DNA from: Erythroxylum novogranatense
Taxonomy: Eukaryota; Streptophyta; Magnoliopsida; Malpighiales; Erythroxylaceae
Direction: 5' to 3'
Length of the DNA: 64,000 nt
Assembly: GCA_029891385.1 (NCBI GenBank)
Contig: CM057235.1
Span: forward strand, 17,855,620-17,919,619
Of the stretch, positions 1 through 12,141 are shown piece after piece. Position numbers and translations under genes: made by a program. The stretch's first letter is position 1. Every line of letters starts with the position of its first letter. The notes below the pieces were generated by a model. That model was not told the DNA's origin and searched no databases. It saw nothing but the letters and a program-made list of their open reading frames with translations.

Positions 1-900
1 GACCGATCTTCGTTCTAGCCGAGCTTTGATTTTCTGGCCAAGCTCTGACCTCCCTTCACTCTTTTAGCCATAACTTCTTCATCCGACATCCGATCAATCT
101 GATTCTTTTTTCAAATTAAACTATAGAGATGGGGCTACAAATGTTATGAAGGAGCTGAGCTATAATGTAGCCTCTAAGACTTTCAAATGTAGGTCGGAAG
201 TTCAGTGTAGTGTTCAGTCCTGGTGTTGTAGTGGCTGAACAGTGTTCAGTATTTTGGATATATCTCGATCGCTAGAGCTCGGATTGAGTTGATTCTTATT
301 GCTAATTAAAATAGAGACATGGGGCTACAAATGTTATGAAGGAGCGGAGTTATAATTTAGCATCTAAGACTTCCAAATACAGGTCGGAAGTTCAGTGTAG
401 TGTTCAGTCCCGGTGTTGTAGCGGCTGAATAGTGTTCAGTATTTTGGCTATATCTCTATCAATAGAGCTCGTATTGAGTTGATTATTGTTGCTAATTAAA
501 ATAAAGACATGGGGCTACAAATGTTATGAAGGAGCCGAGCTATAATTTAGCCTCTAAGACTTCCAAATATAGGATGGAAGTTCAGTGTAGTGTTCAGTCC
601 CAGTGTTGTAGTGGCTGAATAGTGTTCAGTATTTTGGATATATCTCGATCAATAGAGCTTGGATTGAGTTGATTCTTGTTGTTAATTAAAATAGAGACAT
701 GGGGCTTCAAATTTTATGAAGGAGCCGAGCTATAATTTAGCCTTTAAGACTTCCAAATTCGGGTCGGAAGTCAGGTGTAGTATTTAGATTCTGGTCTGAA
801 GAATAGACTTCAGTATTTTTGAGATATTTTGAGATATAGAGCTCCGATCGACCTGATTCTTGAAGCGATGGATTTGTAAGACATAGGGGAACATTTCTAT
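1..900 (+). repeat. About four tandem copies of a ~190 bp LTR-derived repeat
   Basis: A block containing 'gacatggggctacaaatg', then 'tatgaaggagc', then 'ggaagttcagtgtagtgttc' recurs at about 125, 312, 503 and 694, a period near 190 bp. The first three copies are close and the fourth is diverged after about 770. The same order of words occurs once in the B-type LTR downstream (17690-17741 continuing at 21939: 'gagacatagggctacaggtt' then 'ggatggaagttgagta'), so this is amplified LTR sequence and not a gene. The copies also include 'tatatctcgatc' and 'gagctcggattgagttgatt'. The left edge is cut by the window. Confidence 0.8.
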
Positions 901-3272
901 AGAATAAAGTTTTGTCAAATAGCTTCATTTACCTGATCGAAATAATCAGACCAGATGTCAGTTTTAAAGACCAATGAAGGGGCAATTTTGGAAGTTTACT
1001 TAAAAGGTTAAGTTTATAGGCTTAAATGGAGGGGCATATGGGTCATTCCTCATTCATTAAATGACATGGCAATATAAAAGCAAGAGGGCTGTCATTTTTG
1101 AAGGAGAATTCACGACACTTAAGAGACAAAAGAAGAAACAGAACAAGAGAAAGAGGAGAGAAGGAAGAGCACTTTCGGATGAGAGAAAATAAAAGAGAAA
1201 GAGAGGGAAAGCATAGGGTTTTCAATTTTTGGGAGATCTCAAGGGGATTTTGAGTTGTTTCAAGGGAAAAAGGATGGAAGATGATGAAAGCTTCCTTCCA
1301 AACTAAGATATATCCGAAAATGGTGAAGGATGAGGTAAGACCCGAAATTTTGATTTGTGAATTTTGGAAGATTTTTGGTTTAGAATCATGGAAAATGATA
1401 TGGGTTTGTGTATTATGGAGTCAATTTTGGTGATTGCTAAGTATTATGGGTTTAATTTTGGGTGTAAATTAATTAGGGTTTATGCCAAATTTTAGAATTT
1501 GGGGATTTTGGAAATTCTTGCTTTAGATAGCTTGAAAAAGTGATGAATTTGGGTTTTCTATAGTTAATTTTGAGGATTATGATTTTTATGATGTTGAATT
1601 TGGATGTTTATGGTTTAGGACATTTCAATTGGAAGAAAGAAAGAAGCAAGGGTCAAATTAAAGCTAAGGATAAGCTTCTATCATCGATTTGAGGTGGGTA
1701 ATGTGTTTATAATTTGAATTTATAAGCCACTGCTGCTTTCTTTAAATAAAGAGATTTTTCTGATTTCAATTGCATCATAAATGTTGATTCATTGTATGAA
1801 TGATTTGAAAAATTATTTTTGATTCAATACATGGACTTTGGATGAATTGCAACATACATTGTGTTATGCCTCGAAAGATTACATGGCATTTCGTATATTC
1901 AGAAAAGATCATGCGATAAATGATTTTGAGCATGATATGTGCTTTTGTGTGGGCGAGAGAGAAACGTTGTGTTAGTCACATGCACGTCGACGTCTAGCCT
2001 TATCCCGGCTGCCTGCTTGTGGGCATACGAGATCCAAAATCGGACTCGTTGTGTTTACGGTATAAACTTCGGTTTATCCGTCGTGTTTACGGAACTCTCG
2101 AGCCATTTGTGTGCATTACATATGTGATATGGCATTGCATCTATAAATTGTAAAGTTGATGCATTCATGTTTTGTAATCTATGGATTTATGGCTGAAATC
2201 CTAAGAATCATATGTTTTACAAACTGCGAGTTTGACTACAGTAAGAAAAGAACTTTTCAAAACGTGCTTTACGGATTTCAAAGAAATGTTTTTCTAAGAC
2301 CAGAGAAAAAAAGATTTTAAGGGTTTTTGCTTATCTATTCATTTTATAAACGTATTATCCAAGAGCTTTGTGCTCACCCCTCCTTTCATCCCCATCTCCA
2401 GGTTTTCGAGCGGGAGATCGGATGAAAGAATGTCAAGACGTGTTATTTGATTTTGTATCGTTTGTATTTTGTGAAAAATGGGATTTTTGTATCGGTTTGT
2501 ATAAGACTGGTTTTGTCAATTATTGTATTACAAGTATTATTATGGGATTGTATTATGAATTATGGACGTGTGTATTGATTTAAGTTATGAATGGGATCTG
2601 GATATAGAGATGATTGATTATTGGGTTTGGATTGATTTGATTTATGAAAGGGTGTATAAATTGTAATTGAATTATGAGATTTGGATGAGGCTATTGAGTT
2701 ATGGTATTGCACATGGATATGTTATATAACTTTTGTATGTTCAACTGAGATATAAGCATGATTTGTATATGGAAAAATGTGAATGAACGGGTATTGGACA
2801 TTGGATAGTGCGATTGTATGTGAATGTTATTGGATTGAGGATATTGAAGTCACTTGTAAGAGATGGAATGAAAATGAAAGAAAGAAAGAAAAAAAATGTA
2901 CACGGATTGGATTAGTTTCGACTGATAGTCTTAAGGTTTCCAACGCAAACGCTTTCTTTGATATTTGTTCACGGATGTCGGAAATTGATTTCGATTCATT
3001 TTGATCCGAAGTTTGCTTCTTTTCGATTTGCTTCCGCTTTGTGTTATTCGATTCTCCTTCGGATTTGATTTATCCGATTTGACAATTGATTCGTATCTGA
3101 TTTGATTTCGCCTTATGTTTCGTTTCCTTGCTTTGATTCGATTCATATTGGTTCGTATTCATATTCGACTTCGCTTTGCTTCCGCACTTCGTGTTTCGTA
3201 TTCATTTCTGTTTTTCGATTGGGATCCGGTTTTCGGATCAGGTCCCAACACTTATGGTAAGGGGGTGCTACA
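901..3272 (+). mobile_element. 5' LTR (B-type, start not resolved) of Tekay-like element 1
   Basis: The right end is fixed by 'gggggtgctaca' at 3261-3272, followed six bases later by a tRNA-Met primer site. Words shared with the B-type LTR elsewhere identify the family. Position 1948 on has 'gggcgagagagaaacg' and then 'gcacgtcgac', as at 22371 and, reversed, near 27380-27420. 'gctcacccctcc' near 2372 matches the reversed copy near 27060-27080. The segment at 960-1030 resembles the 5' part of the reverse-strand B LTR. I could not find the TG start, which may lie in the tandem repeats or outside the window. No protein-coding potential is evident. Confidence 0.6.
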
Positions 3273-3278
3273 TTTAGG

Positions 3279-3290
3279 TGGTATCAGAGC
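3279..3290 (+). other. Primer-binding site, element 1 (initiator tRNA-Met type)
   Basis: TGGTATCAGAGC is complementary to the 3' end of plant initiator tRNA-Met and lies six bases after the LTR end. It marks the start of internal region 1 and the start of minus-strand DNA synthesis in the parent element. Confidence 0.85.
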
Positions 3291-3396
3291 ATGGTTTGGC
3301 ATCTGTTGGGACTAGTACATAATTAAGCTTGAATTATTGTGAGAAATGCAGAAACTGATCAGAGTTCTTGTTTTATTATAGGTCATCCGTTCTTGG

Positions 3397-4335
3397 TGAT
3401 CAGATAGATCAGCCAGCTTACCAGGGATCTGTCGGAGCTAGTAGAGAGTCCTCGGTGCCTCGATCTGAGGAGCTGCCTCCTAGAGTTCCTGTGAGATGCG
3501 AGAGGAGGTATGATAGATCTTGTGCAAGAGGGTCAGAGATTTCTATGGCAAGATGAGACTCGTGAGGCCGAGGATGGTGGGAGCGGACTGATAGGGTCTT
3601 TGATCAGATGGATTGTGATCCAGCCGAGAGGTTTGATTATGCAGTCTCTCTTCTGCAGGGCCCGGCTTATCAGTGGTGGAAGACTATCCCGGGCAGTACC
3701 ACCAGGCCTTGCCCACTGACATGGGAGGATTTCCTGCGGGCTTTTAGAGACAATTATATGCCCAAGGTGTATCTGGAAATGAAGATGCAAGAGTTTTTGG
3801 AGCTGAGACAGGGTAGGATGACAATGGCAGAGTATGAGGTGAGGTTCAACGAGCTCATGGGTTATGCTACTGCTTTGATCTCGACTGAGGTTGATAGGTG
3901 CCGGAGATTTGAGCATGGTCTCAATATGGATATTCGCACCAGATTGGCCCAATCTGATATGAACACCTTCATTGAGCTTAGGGCTGCTGCAGTGAGAGTT
4001 GAGCAGCTTATGAGGCAGAGACAGGCAGAGATGGGTCAGGGGTCCAGGGGGAAGAGACCGAGTGAGAGTCAGGGCAGTTCTGGCAGAGGCTTTAGCAAGC
4101 GCCAGAGCAGGACTTTTAGGTCACCTGGAGGATCCAGACAATTTGGATATGGGTAGAGAGGGAGATTTGTTCAGACTGGCAGTGGTAGTGGTAGAGGTGC
4201 AGGGCAGATTCCTCCAGTTTGTGAGCATTGTGATAAGAGGCATAGTGGGGAGTGTTGGCGATTGACTAGAGCCTGCCTTAAATACGGCTCCATGGATCAT
4301 CGATCGGGATTGCCTGCCATTGTGGGAGCTCGATC
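3397..4335 (+). pseudogene. Decayed Tekay-type gag (capsid and zinc knuckle), element 1
   Basis: Retrotrans_gag homology is clear in the frame from about 3570 to 4158: 'CDPAERFDYAVSLLQGPAY', 'WEDFLRAFRDNYMPKVYLE', 'MTMAEYEVRFNELMGYA', 'CRRFEHGL'. Gag forms the virus-like particle that packages element RNA. The N-terminal part lies in other frames across 3397-3570, so at least one frameshift separates it. The capsid frame stops at 4154-4156. A nucleocapsid-like knuckle ('CEHCDKRHSGEC') follows near 4210 in a different frame and runs to about 4335. The gene is broken and no intact Gag can be made. Assignment to gag is firm; the start is not. Confidence 0.85.
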
Positions 4336-4480
4336 ATTGTCGATCTAGATCTGGTAGTAATACTACTGGTCAGGCAGAGCCGAGGGGTGGATCCGGCGGA
4401 GAGGCCGAGGTAGAGGCCGCGGTGAGCCGAGGATCCTTTGTGAGGACCGAGGGTCAGGCGGTCAACCACAGCCCTGTGTT

Positions 4481-5900
4481 GTGGTCTATGCCATGACTAG
4501 GCAGGAGGCTCAGGATTCTCCTGATGTTGTAGCTGGTATGCTTCTTATTTCTGATATTGAAGCATTTGCATTGTTGGATCCAGGATCCACACATTCTTTT
4601 GTTGCACCGCATATGGCATGTAGATTGCATGGGGATAGGGAGATGTTACAGTATGGGTTAGAGGTGAGTACACCTCTAGGTAGTACTATTGCTCTGGGAG
4701 AGGTCTGCAAGGGGTGCTCGATCTAGATTGATCAAGCAGTGTTGAGAGCAGACCTTATAGTGTTACCATTGAGAGAGATCGATGTGATTCTGGGGATGGA
4801 CTGGCTGATTGCCCATAGGGCTATCATGGACTGCTACACTAAGGAGGTCGTATTAGAGTCTCCTGGTCATCCTAGAGCAGTGTTCAGAGGAGTTAGTCAG
4901 GCAATGTCTGCCCGGATGATCTCTTTTCTTAGTGCCCCGAGATTGATGCAGGGAAGATGTGAGGCCTATCTGGCCCATGTTATTGACACTAGAGTCGATC
5001 AGAGGTTGCAGGATATTCCCGTGGTTAGGGAATTTCCAGATGTGTTTCCTGATGAGCTACTGGGTTTACCGCTGGATCGGGAAACAGAGTTCACTATTGA
5101 CTTAGTTCCAGGTACTGCCCCTATATCTATCCCTCCATATAGGATGACACCTGTGGAACTGAGGGAGCTGAAGGCACAGTTACATGAGTTATTGGAGAAG
5201 GGTTTTATCAGGCCCAGTGTCTCACCTTGGGGAGCTCCGGTTTTGTTTATGAAGAAGAAGGATGGGACATTGATATTGTGCATCGATTACAGGTAGTTGA
5301 ATCGGGTGACAGTGAAGAATAAGTATCTCCTGCCTAGGATCGATGACTTGTTTGATCAGTTGCAGGGAGCTCAGGTGTTCACTAAGCTGGATCTGAGGTC
5401 ATGGTATTATCAGTTGAAGATAGCATAGGCTGATGTGCCTAAGAGTGCCTTCAGGAGCAAGTATGGGCATTTTGAGTTTCTGGTGATGCCGTTCGGGTTG
5501 ACTAATGCCCCGAAAGCTTTTATGGCCTTGATGAATAAGGTCTTTCAGCCCTACCTAGATCAGTTCTTCATTGTATTCGAGGAGTAAACAGGAGCATGCT
5601 AAGCATTTGGGGACTATTTTGCAGCTTATGAGGGAGAAACAACTATATGCCAAATTCAGTAAGTGTGACTTTTGGCTAGATGAGGTAGTGTTTCTGGGCC
5701 ACATAGTGACTGGAGAGGGCATTCAAGTTGATCCTACTAAGATTGAAGCAGTGATGAAGTGGGAAGCTCTAAGGAATGTGTCTGAGATTCGGAGTTTCCT
5801 AGGATTGGCCGGTTATTACCGGATGTTTGTTGAGGGGTTTTCATTGATTTCAGCCCCTCTGACAAAACTTCTGAGGAAGAATGTGGCTTTCATATGAACT
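4481..5900 (+). pseudogene. Protease and reverse transcriptase remnant, element 1
   Basis: The protease comes first, with 'LLDPGSTHSFVAPHMACRL' near 4565 carrying the usual aspartyl-protease motif of this lineage and 'DVILGMDWL' near 4785. RT follows with '[15 protein letters not shown]', '[17 protein letters not shown]', '[15 protein letters not shown]' and '[10 protein letters not shown]'. In-frame stops occur at 4724-4726, 5294-5296 and 5427-5429. At about 5575 the catalytic Asp-Asp box of the palm is missing: 'attgtattcgagg' joins what should be two separated points, an apparent loss of about 23 bases between short 'gtattc' repeats. The downstream part continues in another frame ('[19 protein letters not shown]', '[17 protein letters not shown]'). 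Confidence 0.9.
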
Positions 5901-6345
5901 GAGGAGTGCCAGAAGAGCTTTGAGGAGCTGAAACATCGGTTGACTACTGTACCGGTGTTGGCTATTCCATCTGGGACAGGAGGTTTTGAGGTTTATAATG
6001 ATGCATCGCATCAGGGCTTGGGATGTGTTTTGATGCAGCACGGTAGAGTGATTGCCTATGCCTCGAGACAGTTGAGGTCTCACAAGGTAAACTATCCCGT
6101 GCATGATTTGGAGTTAGCTGCAGTTGTCTTTGCCCTGAAAATTTGGAGACACTACCTGTATGGAGAGACTTTTCAGATTTTCACTGACCATAAGAGTTTG
6201 AGATAACTGCTGAGTCAGAGAGAGTTGAATTTGAGGCAGAGGAGATGGTTAGAACTGCTTAAGGATTATGACTATACGATTGAGTACCACCCGGGGAAAG
6301 CTAACGTGGTGGTAGACGCTTTGAGCAGAAAGTCTCACATTAGTG
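5899..6345 (+). pseudogene. RNase H domain remnant, element 1
   Basis: '[15 protein letters not shown]', '[20 protein letters not shown]', '[19 protein letters not shown]' and 'FTDHKSL' form the RT-linked RNase H of Ty3/gypsy elements, which degrades the RNA strand during reverse transcription. Acidic residues in the expected places remain (D in YNDAS, E in LELAA, D in FTDH). It is in the same frame as the integrase downstream. Stops interrupt it at 5895-5897 just upstream and 6204-6206. The motif '[20 protein letters not shown]' closes the domain. Confidence 0.9.
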
Positions 6346-7890
6346 CAGCTCAGATTCAGCTATCGAGATTACCTAATTTGATTCAGTTGAGGGCTTTAAA
6401 TGTTCAGATGAATCTGGAGCAGGATGGAGCTTTAGTAGCCACTCTGAAGCTCAGACCGATGCTACAGGACAGGATCAGGAGAGTTCAGGACAAGGATCCT
6501 GTTTTGGTGAAACTGATTGAAAAAGTGAAATCTGATTCGGGTTCGAAATTTGAGTTGAGAGATGGGACTTTATGGATGGGACAGAGGTTATGTGTGCCGG
6601 ATGTGGATGATTTGAGGCGAGAGATTCTAGAGGAAGTACATATGGCTGCCTATGCTATGCATCCTGGTACTACCAAGATGTATAACACTCTTAAGTTGCA
6701 TTTCTGATGGCCTGGCATGAAGAGGCAAGTGGCAGAGTTTGTTTCTCGATGTCTGACGTGCCAGCAGGTTAAGGCTAAGCACCAGGCTCCAGTAGGGAAG
6801 CTGCATTCGTTGCCCATTTCGGAGTGGAAATGGAAGCGAATTACCATGGATTTTATTGTGGGGTTACCTAGGACGCCAAGGCAGCATGATGCTATCTGGG
6901 TCATAGTGGACCGGTTAACTAAATCGGCCCATTTCTTGCCAGTGAGGGAGAACAACTCTCTTGATCAGTTGGCCCAGAAATATGTGACTGAGATAGTGAG
7001 ACTGCATGGGGTTCCATTATCTATAGTGTCAGACCGGGATCCCAGATTTACTTCGAGGTTCTGGAAGAGTTTGCAGTCTGCTATGGGTACCAGATTAAAT
7101 TTTAGTACAGCATTTCATCCTCAGACTGATGGGCAGAGTGAGAGGACGATTAAGACTGTTGAGGATATGCTCCGGGTGTGTGTATTGGAGTTTAGAGGAG
7201 CATGGGATCAATATTTAGCCCTGATTGAATTTGCCTACAATAATCATTACCATAGTAGCATCGGGATGGCACCATATGAGGCATTATATGGGAGACAGTG
7301 TCGATCGCCTCTGTATTGGGATGAAGAGGGTGAGAGGATGATTGAAGGTCCGGAGCTGATTCAAGATACAGTGGACAAGGTAAAACTGATTCGAAGTCGC
7401 ATAAAGGCGGCTCAGGATAGACAGAAGAGCTATATGGATCAGCATCAGAGGGAGATGGAATATAATGTGGGAGACAGAGTCTTTCTTCGAGTTTCACCAT
7501 GGAGAGGAGTGCTGAGATTCGATAGGAAGGGCAAGTTAAGCCCCAGGTACATTGGTCCATATGAGATCATTGAGCGTATAGGACCTTTGGCCTATAAGCT
7601 GGATTTACCGAGTGAGATGTCTCAGCTGCATAATGTCTTCCATGTGAGTATGCTCCGGAGGTATCGATCGGATTCGACACATGTGATTCCGAATCAGGAG
7701 ATTGAGGCAGCTAGCAATATGAGTTATATTGAGGAGCCGGTCCAGATTGTGGGATCACGGGTAAAACAGTTGAGGAACAAGGTTATCCCATTGGTGAAAG
7801 TCCTATGAAGGAACCACTCAACTAAGTAAGCAATTTGGGAGACCGAGGAGCATATGAAGAGACAGTATCCTCACCTGTTCGACTAAGCAG
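6346..7890 (+). pseudogene. Integrase with chromodomain, element 1 (Tekay-type chromovirus)
   Basis: The zinc-binding HHCC region includes 'HMAAYAMHPG' and 'CLTCQQVKAKH'. The DDE core keeps all three acidic residues: 'TMDFIVGLPRT', 'SDRDPRFTSRFW' and 'QSERTIKTVEDM'. The GPY/F module 'LSPRYIGPYEII' follows. From about 7715 a chromodomain-like tail reads 'YIEEPVQIVGSRVKQLRNK'. In the family this tail is thought to steer insertion to marked chromatin. Stops lie at 6705-6707, 7806-7808 and about 7826, the last two inside the chromodomain. Between 6717 and 7805 the frame is open for 363 codons, the longest uninterrupted stretch of element 1. Tekay is my lineage call from the type II-like chromodomain and long LTRs; a phylogeny is needed to confirm it. 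Confidence 0.92.
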
Positions 7891-7918
7891 GTAAGAATTT
7901 TGAGGACAAAATTTTTAT

Positions 7919-7932
7919 TAGGAGGGGAGAAT
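7919..7932 (+). other. Polypurine tract, element 1
   Basis: 'ttaggaggggagaat' lies immediately before the LTR start at 7933. It is the RNase H-resistant primer for plus-strand synthesis in the parent element. Confidence 0.75.
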
Positions 7933-10900
7933 TGTAACATCCCATCACCGATGGGAAGGGTATTTTGGTAAATTAGGACGGGTTAGGAATGTTTAAATAT
8001 ATCTCGACATGCACATGCATCTTATAGCCTCTATATAAATATGAATTGTAATTTTTGCACATGCACATGATTGTACATGCATTCATGACATTTTTCGGCA
8101 TATGTATCTAAATGAAACTTCTTGTGAATTATGTGATATTTGTGTTTGAAAAATTGAATTGAAGTGCTCTAGGTGTGTTTTACATTTTTAGGGATTTGTG
8201 AGAATTTTTCTGGAATTTTTCGGAGTACTTGCCCGGACCGGAAAATTTCCAACTGGCTGACTGAGTGGGTTTTCCGTACTGAAAAGTACTACCTAAAGGC
8301 ACTAAAATATTGGATAATTGATTTTTTGGAGTTGTTATAGAGCCATTAACATTAGAGGGATTAAAGATGAATTTGTATTATGGTTCCTTTATTAAATAGT
8401 ATAAATTGATTTTTGTCTTTTTCTCTCCATCAAAGGACAAGTGTCCTCTCATTTAATATCTTTTTCTTAAGCTATTCTTATACTTATGGACACTCCTCCT
8501 TCAAGAAGTCACCAAATCACTTTTAAAAGCCATTTTTTTCTCCTCCAACCGTGGGTGCTCATCCTCCCTTCTTCTTTGTTTTCTTTCATCCATACTTAGA
8601 ATTTCTCTTGTTTTCTTGCTTGCTCCTCCCTTCTCCACTTATCTAGACTTTCATACCCTATGTGCTCTTTCTTCTTTTATGCATAAAAATCTCAATCCTT
8701 GCCTTAAAGAGTGGTAACCTTAGGTGTGAAGAGAGGTTGAGAAGTTTGAGTGAAGCTTGGAAAATTGAAGAGTTGAAGCTTGTTTAGGTGAGAATGAAGT
8801 TGTCTATTCTTTTATTGGTAATTAGAAGCATTTATGGTGATTAATTGTGCATAAATTTCATGAAGATAATGGTAGGCTTGTTTGGGTATAAGTGTATGGA
8901 TGTGTGAGGATGAATGATGACTAGGTTTTGAATTGGTTTTTGATTGATTTTTTATGTTTGAATAATGATAGATGAATGGAAATTTAGGGAAGAACCTTAT
9001 ATGTTATGTGCTGCCAAATCTTGGTTAATTATGCAAGTAAATGTTGTGATGAACTTATGGCTGAATTAGAGGTCTAAATGGATGCATATTGATGTAGGTA
9101 AAGTGATGAAATGAAAAGAGTTGAGGTAGGGAGGAAATCTGGAAAATGTGACTTGGTGTAGGTTTCAGATTTTGGCTCATAACTTTTGATATGGTTGTTC
9201 AATTGAGCTGAGGTTTGTTTTAAATTAAACTTAAGAAGTATGACTAGATTCCATATGAAGGAAGTTTTGTCCAATTCTGACCTTAAGGATTTTAATTTTG
9301 GCATGTAAAGTGAATTGTTAGGTGCTGTGTGAACAGTATCCGAACCTTGTGACCTGAAACTTTGATGATTTTTTTAGGATTGAATTGGATTGAATTTGCT
9401 ACTTTGGTCTTCATGAAAGTGAAAGATTTTTGTGTTAGCTTTCTAACGCCACTATGTATGAATTTATTGGATGTGTAGATTGAAAGTTATGATCTGTTAA
9501 TGTTCAAGTGGTAATTCAGCCTTTGGTGTGCAATGCTCTAAGTGTATAGGTCTTGTGCTTTTTATGTTCTGGCATTTATTTGGGACTGTTAAGGGTGAAA
9601 TTGGTTCAGGTGACCTTCTGTAATGTTGTATAGGATTGTTGTAGCTTTCTAATGAGGTATTTTTTTGTGAATTTTGGATATAAGTATTGTTGGATATAAA
9701 TTTGTAAAGTTTTGTTATAGTTTAGGTTAAAGGCTGTTTTCTTAAACCCTAACAGGACAGCCACCTAAGTGAGAGGATTTGACCTAGTTTGAATGGGAAT
9801 TTGCTTTGAAGGCCTTCTTGAGAATTGTAGTATATTGTCTGAAATTTTTATTTCTGTATGGTATGTAATTTTTCGACAATGGGTTGAAAAGTTATGAATG
9901 TTGGAAGATGCTGTTACTGTGAGAATGAGACTTATATAGGCAGAAGCTTTGCTTGAGAATTTGAGTTGTTTAGAGGTTGATTTTGCTTCCAAATTATTCA
10001 TGAAACTTGTATAACATGTTTTGATCTTTCCTTTGACATAAAGTTTGTAATTTTTGGCATAAGGAATGGAAAGATAGGATTTTTGTAGTAGAGTGCAGTT
10101 ACTATACATATGGTAGTTTTACTGTTTCATTGGGCAGAACCTTTGTTTGTATAGATTGAATAGGATTGGGTAGTCTTCTTGAAGATTGTAGAAAATGTTT
10201 AGAGCTTTCTAATGGTGTATAATGTACCTTATTTAGAGTTATGAGTAAAAATTTATGTGGATTGGAAGAACACAGTTACTGTTCATATGGTCATTTATGG
10301 GCAGTAGGTTTGAAGTAGTTTTTAGCATCCTTAGAGGTGAGATTGGTTTGTGAGCCCTTCATGGAACTTGTAGGGTTTCTTGTTCTCTTTCCAATGAGAT
10401 CTTGTTTGTAATTTTTGGATACGTTTGTAAAAAGTTATGCATGTTAGAAATTTAGATGGTGAAAGAGATGGAAATAGGGCAAACTCACTTATCTTTTGTT
10501 TTGTCCTAAAGCTTCTTTTGCTTATATCTTTGTCATCCGACCTCCGATTGACCTGATTGTCGAGGCATCGGATTCATAAGTCAATGATCTACCTCTACAT
10601 GTGGAATTGTGGACTTGTGGGATTTTAATTTAGATTTAGGGATTGAATCCAAGTGAGAGAATTGAGTAAAGTTTGGCAATATCTGGACCTATAGAGGTCC
10701 AAATTGAGTAATTCTGGTGTCTATAGGTTCCTAAGACATAGGGGAATCTTTTGTGATGTGAATTATGGGAAATGTCGGGAATGTCACGAACATGCATTGT
10801 ACACATCTAAATTGCTACATGTGCATTATTTAATATTTCTAATTGTGCATTTGATGACATATGAATATTGTGATTATTATAGAGGCACAGTTGGAACGTC

Positions 10901-11950
10901 ATCCCACGGATATTGCCGAGACTTCCCGGCATTAGCTCGGAAGCTATTTGGTGAGTAACCTAGATGGTTCCTTGATTAGTAAGTGTTTATAATTATGCAC
11001 TTATGACTCTGTGGAGAATAATGGTGGGACGATTGCGTTTGCTTATGATTGGATTCCGGACAGGAGGTCCGATGTATTGGGAGAGTATGACATAGAAGTG
11101 CTATATGTGATTTTAATGTGATTAATGTGAACTACTTGTGTGAATGTATTCATTTGGGATCGAATATGATATTGTCTTTGCTTTATTTGGACATATGCAT
11201 TTCATGCATAGTTGCATGATCAGTAATTGGCAGTTGTGACCGGAGCAACCACCGAGAGCTTAAAGCTCAATATAATAGGGCCTTAAGCCCACAGTGATTC
11301 AGAGCCTAAGGCTCACCGTTTAATGCGCCCTTAATGGGACAGTTTTAGGCGCTCGGTCATAACAATGTAATAAATTGGAAAAGTCGTCACATACGCATTT
11401 CATGTGCATTTGATTTGGTTCCTTTGAGTGATATAATAATCGTGTGGTGCTTCTGAATGTGTTTTGGTGAAATGACTGTACAATACCTGTTATATGCATG
11501 AATTGGGTGAACCATCGGTGATGGTTCCTCACTGAGTTCGCAAACTCACCCAAAATTGCAAATTATTTTTCAGGACCGAGAGAGTAGACTCGTAGCTCCA
11601 GAGAGACTTTTCCTGCCGTGTAGATCGAGTTGGCAAGAAAAGTCATGGCTCACAGGTCGGTCAGCTGGCACTTTTTGAGGGATGACCTAGTTAGGGTTTT
11701 TGTATTTGATTTCCTTTTTGGAGTAATGTACAGACAAGGAAAAACTGACAGTTATGTAAAATACTGCTTTTGATGATATGTGAGAAAATTTTATGGTTTC
11801 AAAAATTAGTGATTTTCATATCGATGCTTTATGATTATTGATGCCATGTGAAGTGTTAGTGATGGTCCGTAGCGCGCCCTTATCGTAGGGTGTGTATCGG
11901 GATGACCTACGGGCGTCTCGGTATATGTCCTATGGTAAGGGGGTGCTACA
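7933..11950 (+). mobile_element. A-type LTR shared by elements 1 and 2 (4.0 kb)
   Basis: It starts 'tgtaacatcccatcaccgat' right after a polypurine tract and ends 'gggggtgctaca' right before a primer-binding site, so it is 3' LTR to internal region 1 and 5' LTR to internal region 2. It belongs with the solo LTRs at 17742 and 55907, which start almost identically. Between about 9170 and 10480 it carries degenerate ~180 bp units built on words like 'cttcatgaaa(g/c)ttgtag' and 'tttccaatgag'. A cluster of short hairpins sits at 11250-11345. No TSD flanks it, as expected for an LTR joined to internal DNA on both sides. The small open frames inside show no homology I recognise. Confidence 0.88.
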
Positions 11951-11954
11951 TGTT

Positions 11955-11966
11955 TGGTATCAGAAC
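11955..11966 (+). other. Primer-binding site, element 2 (one mismatch)
   Basis: TGGTATCAGAAC lies four bases after the LTR end. It matches the initiator tRNA-Met site of element 1 except G-to-A at position 11, which fits the deamination pattern in this element. Confidence 0.8.
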
Positions 11967-12141
11967 CTAGGCTTTTTATCCTCGGCTTAGCATGCATAAT
12001 AGTATGAATTGCTATGCTATATGACTATTTGTTACATTGTCAATTGATTGATTGCATTAAGTGACATGCAGCTCATGCATACATGTAGGAAATAAGATTG
12101 AAATGTAGCTAATCCTTAGTGTTTATATTTGGAGGAGTAAG

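Noticed and set aside
3533..3952. 139-codon minus-strand frame
   Set aside because: Shadow of the gag reading frame of element 1.
7192..7560. 122-codon minus-strand frame
   Set aside because: Shadow of the integrase reading frame of element 1.
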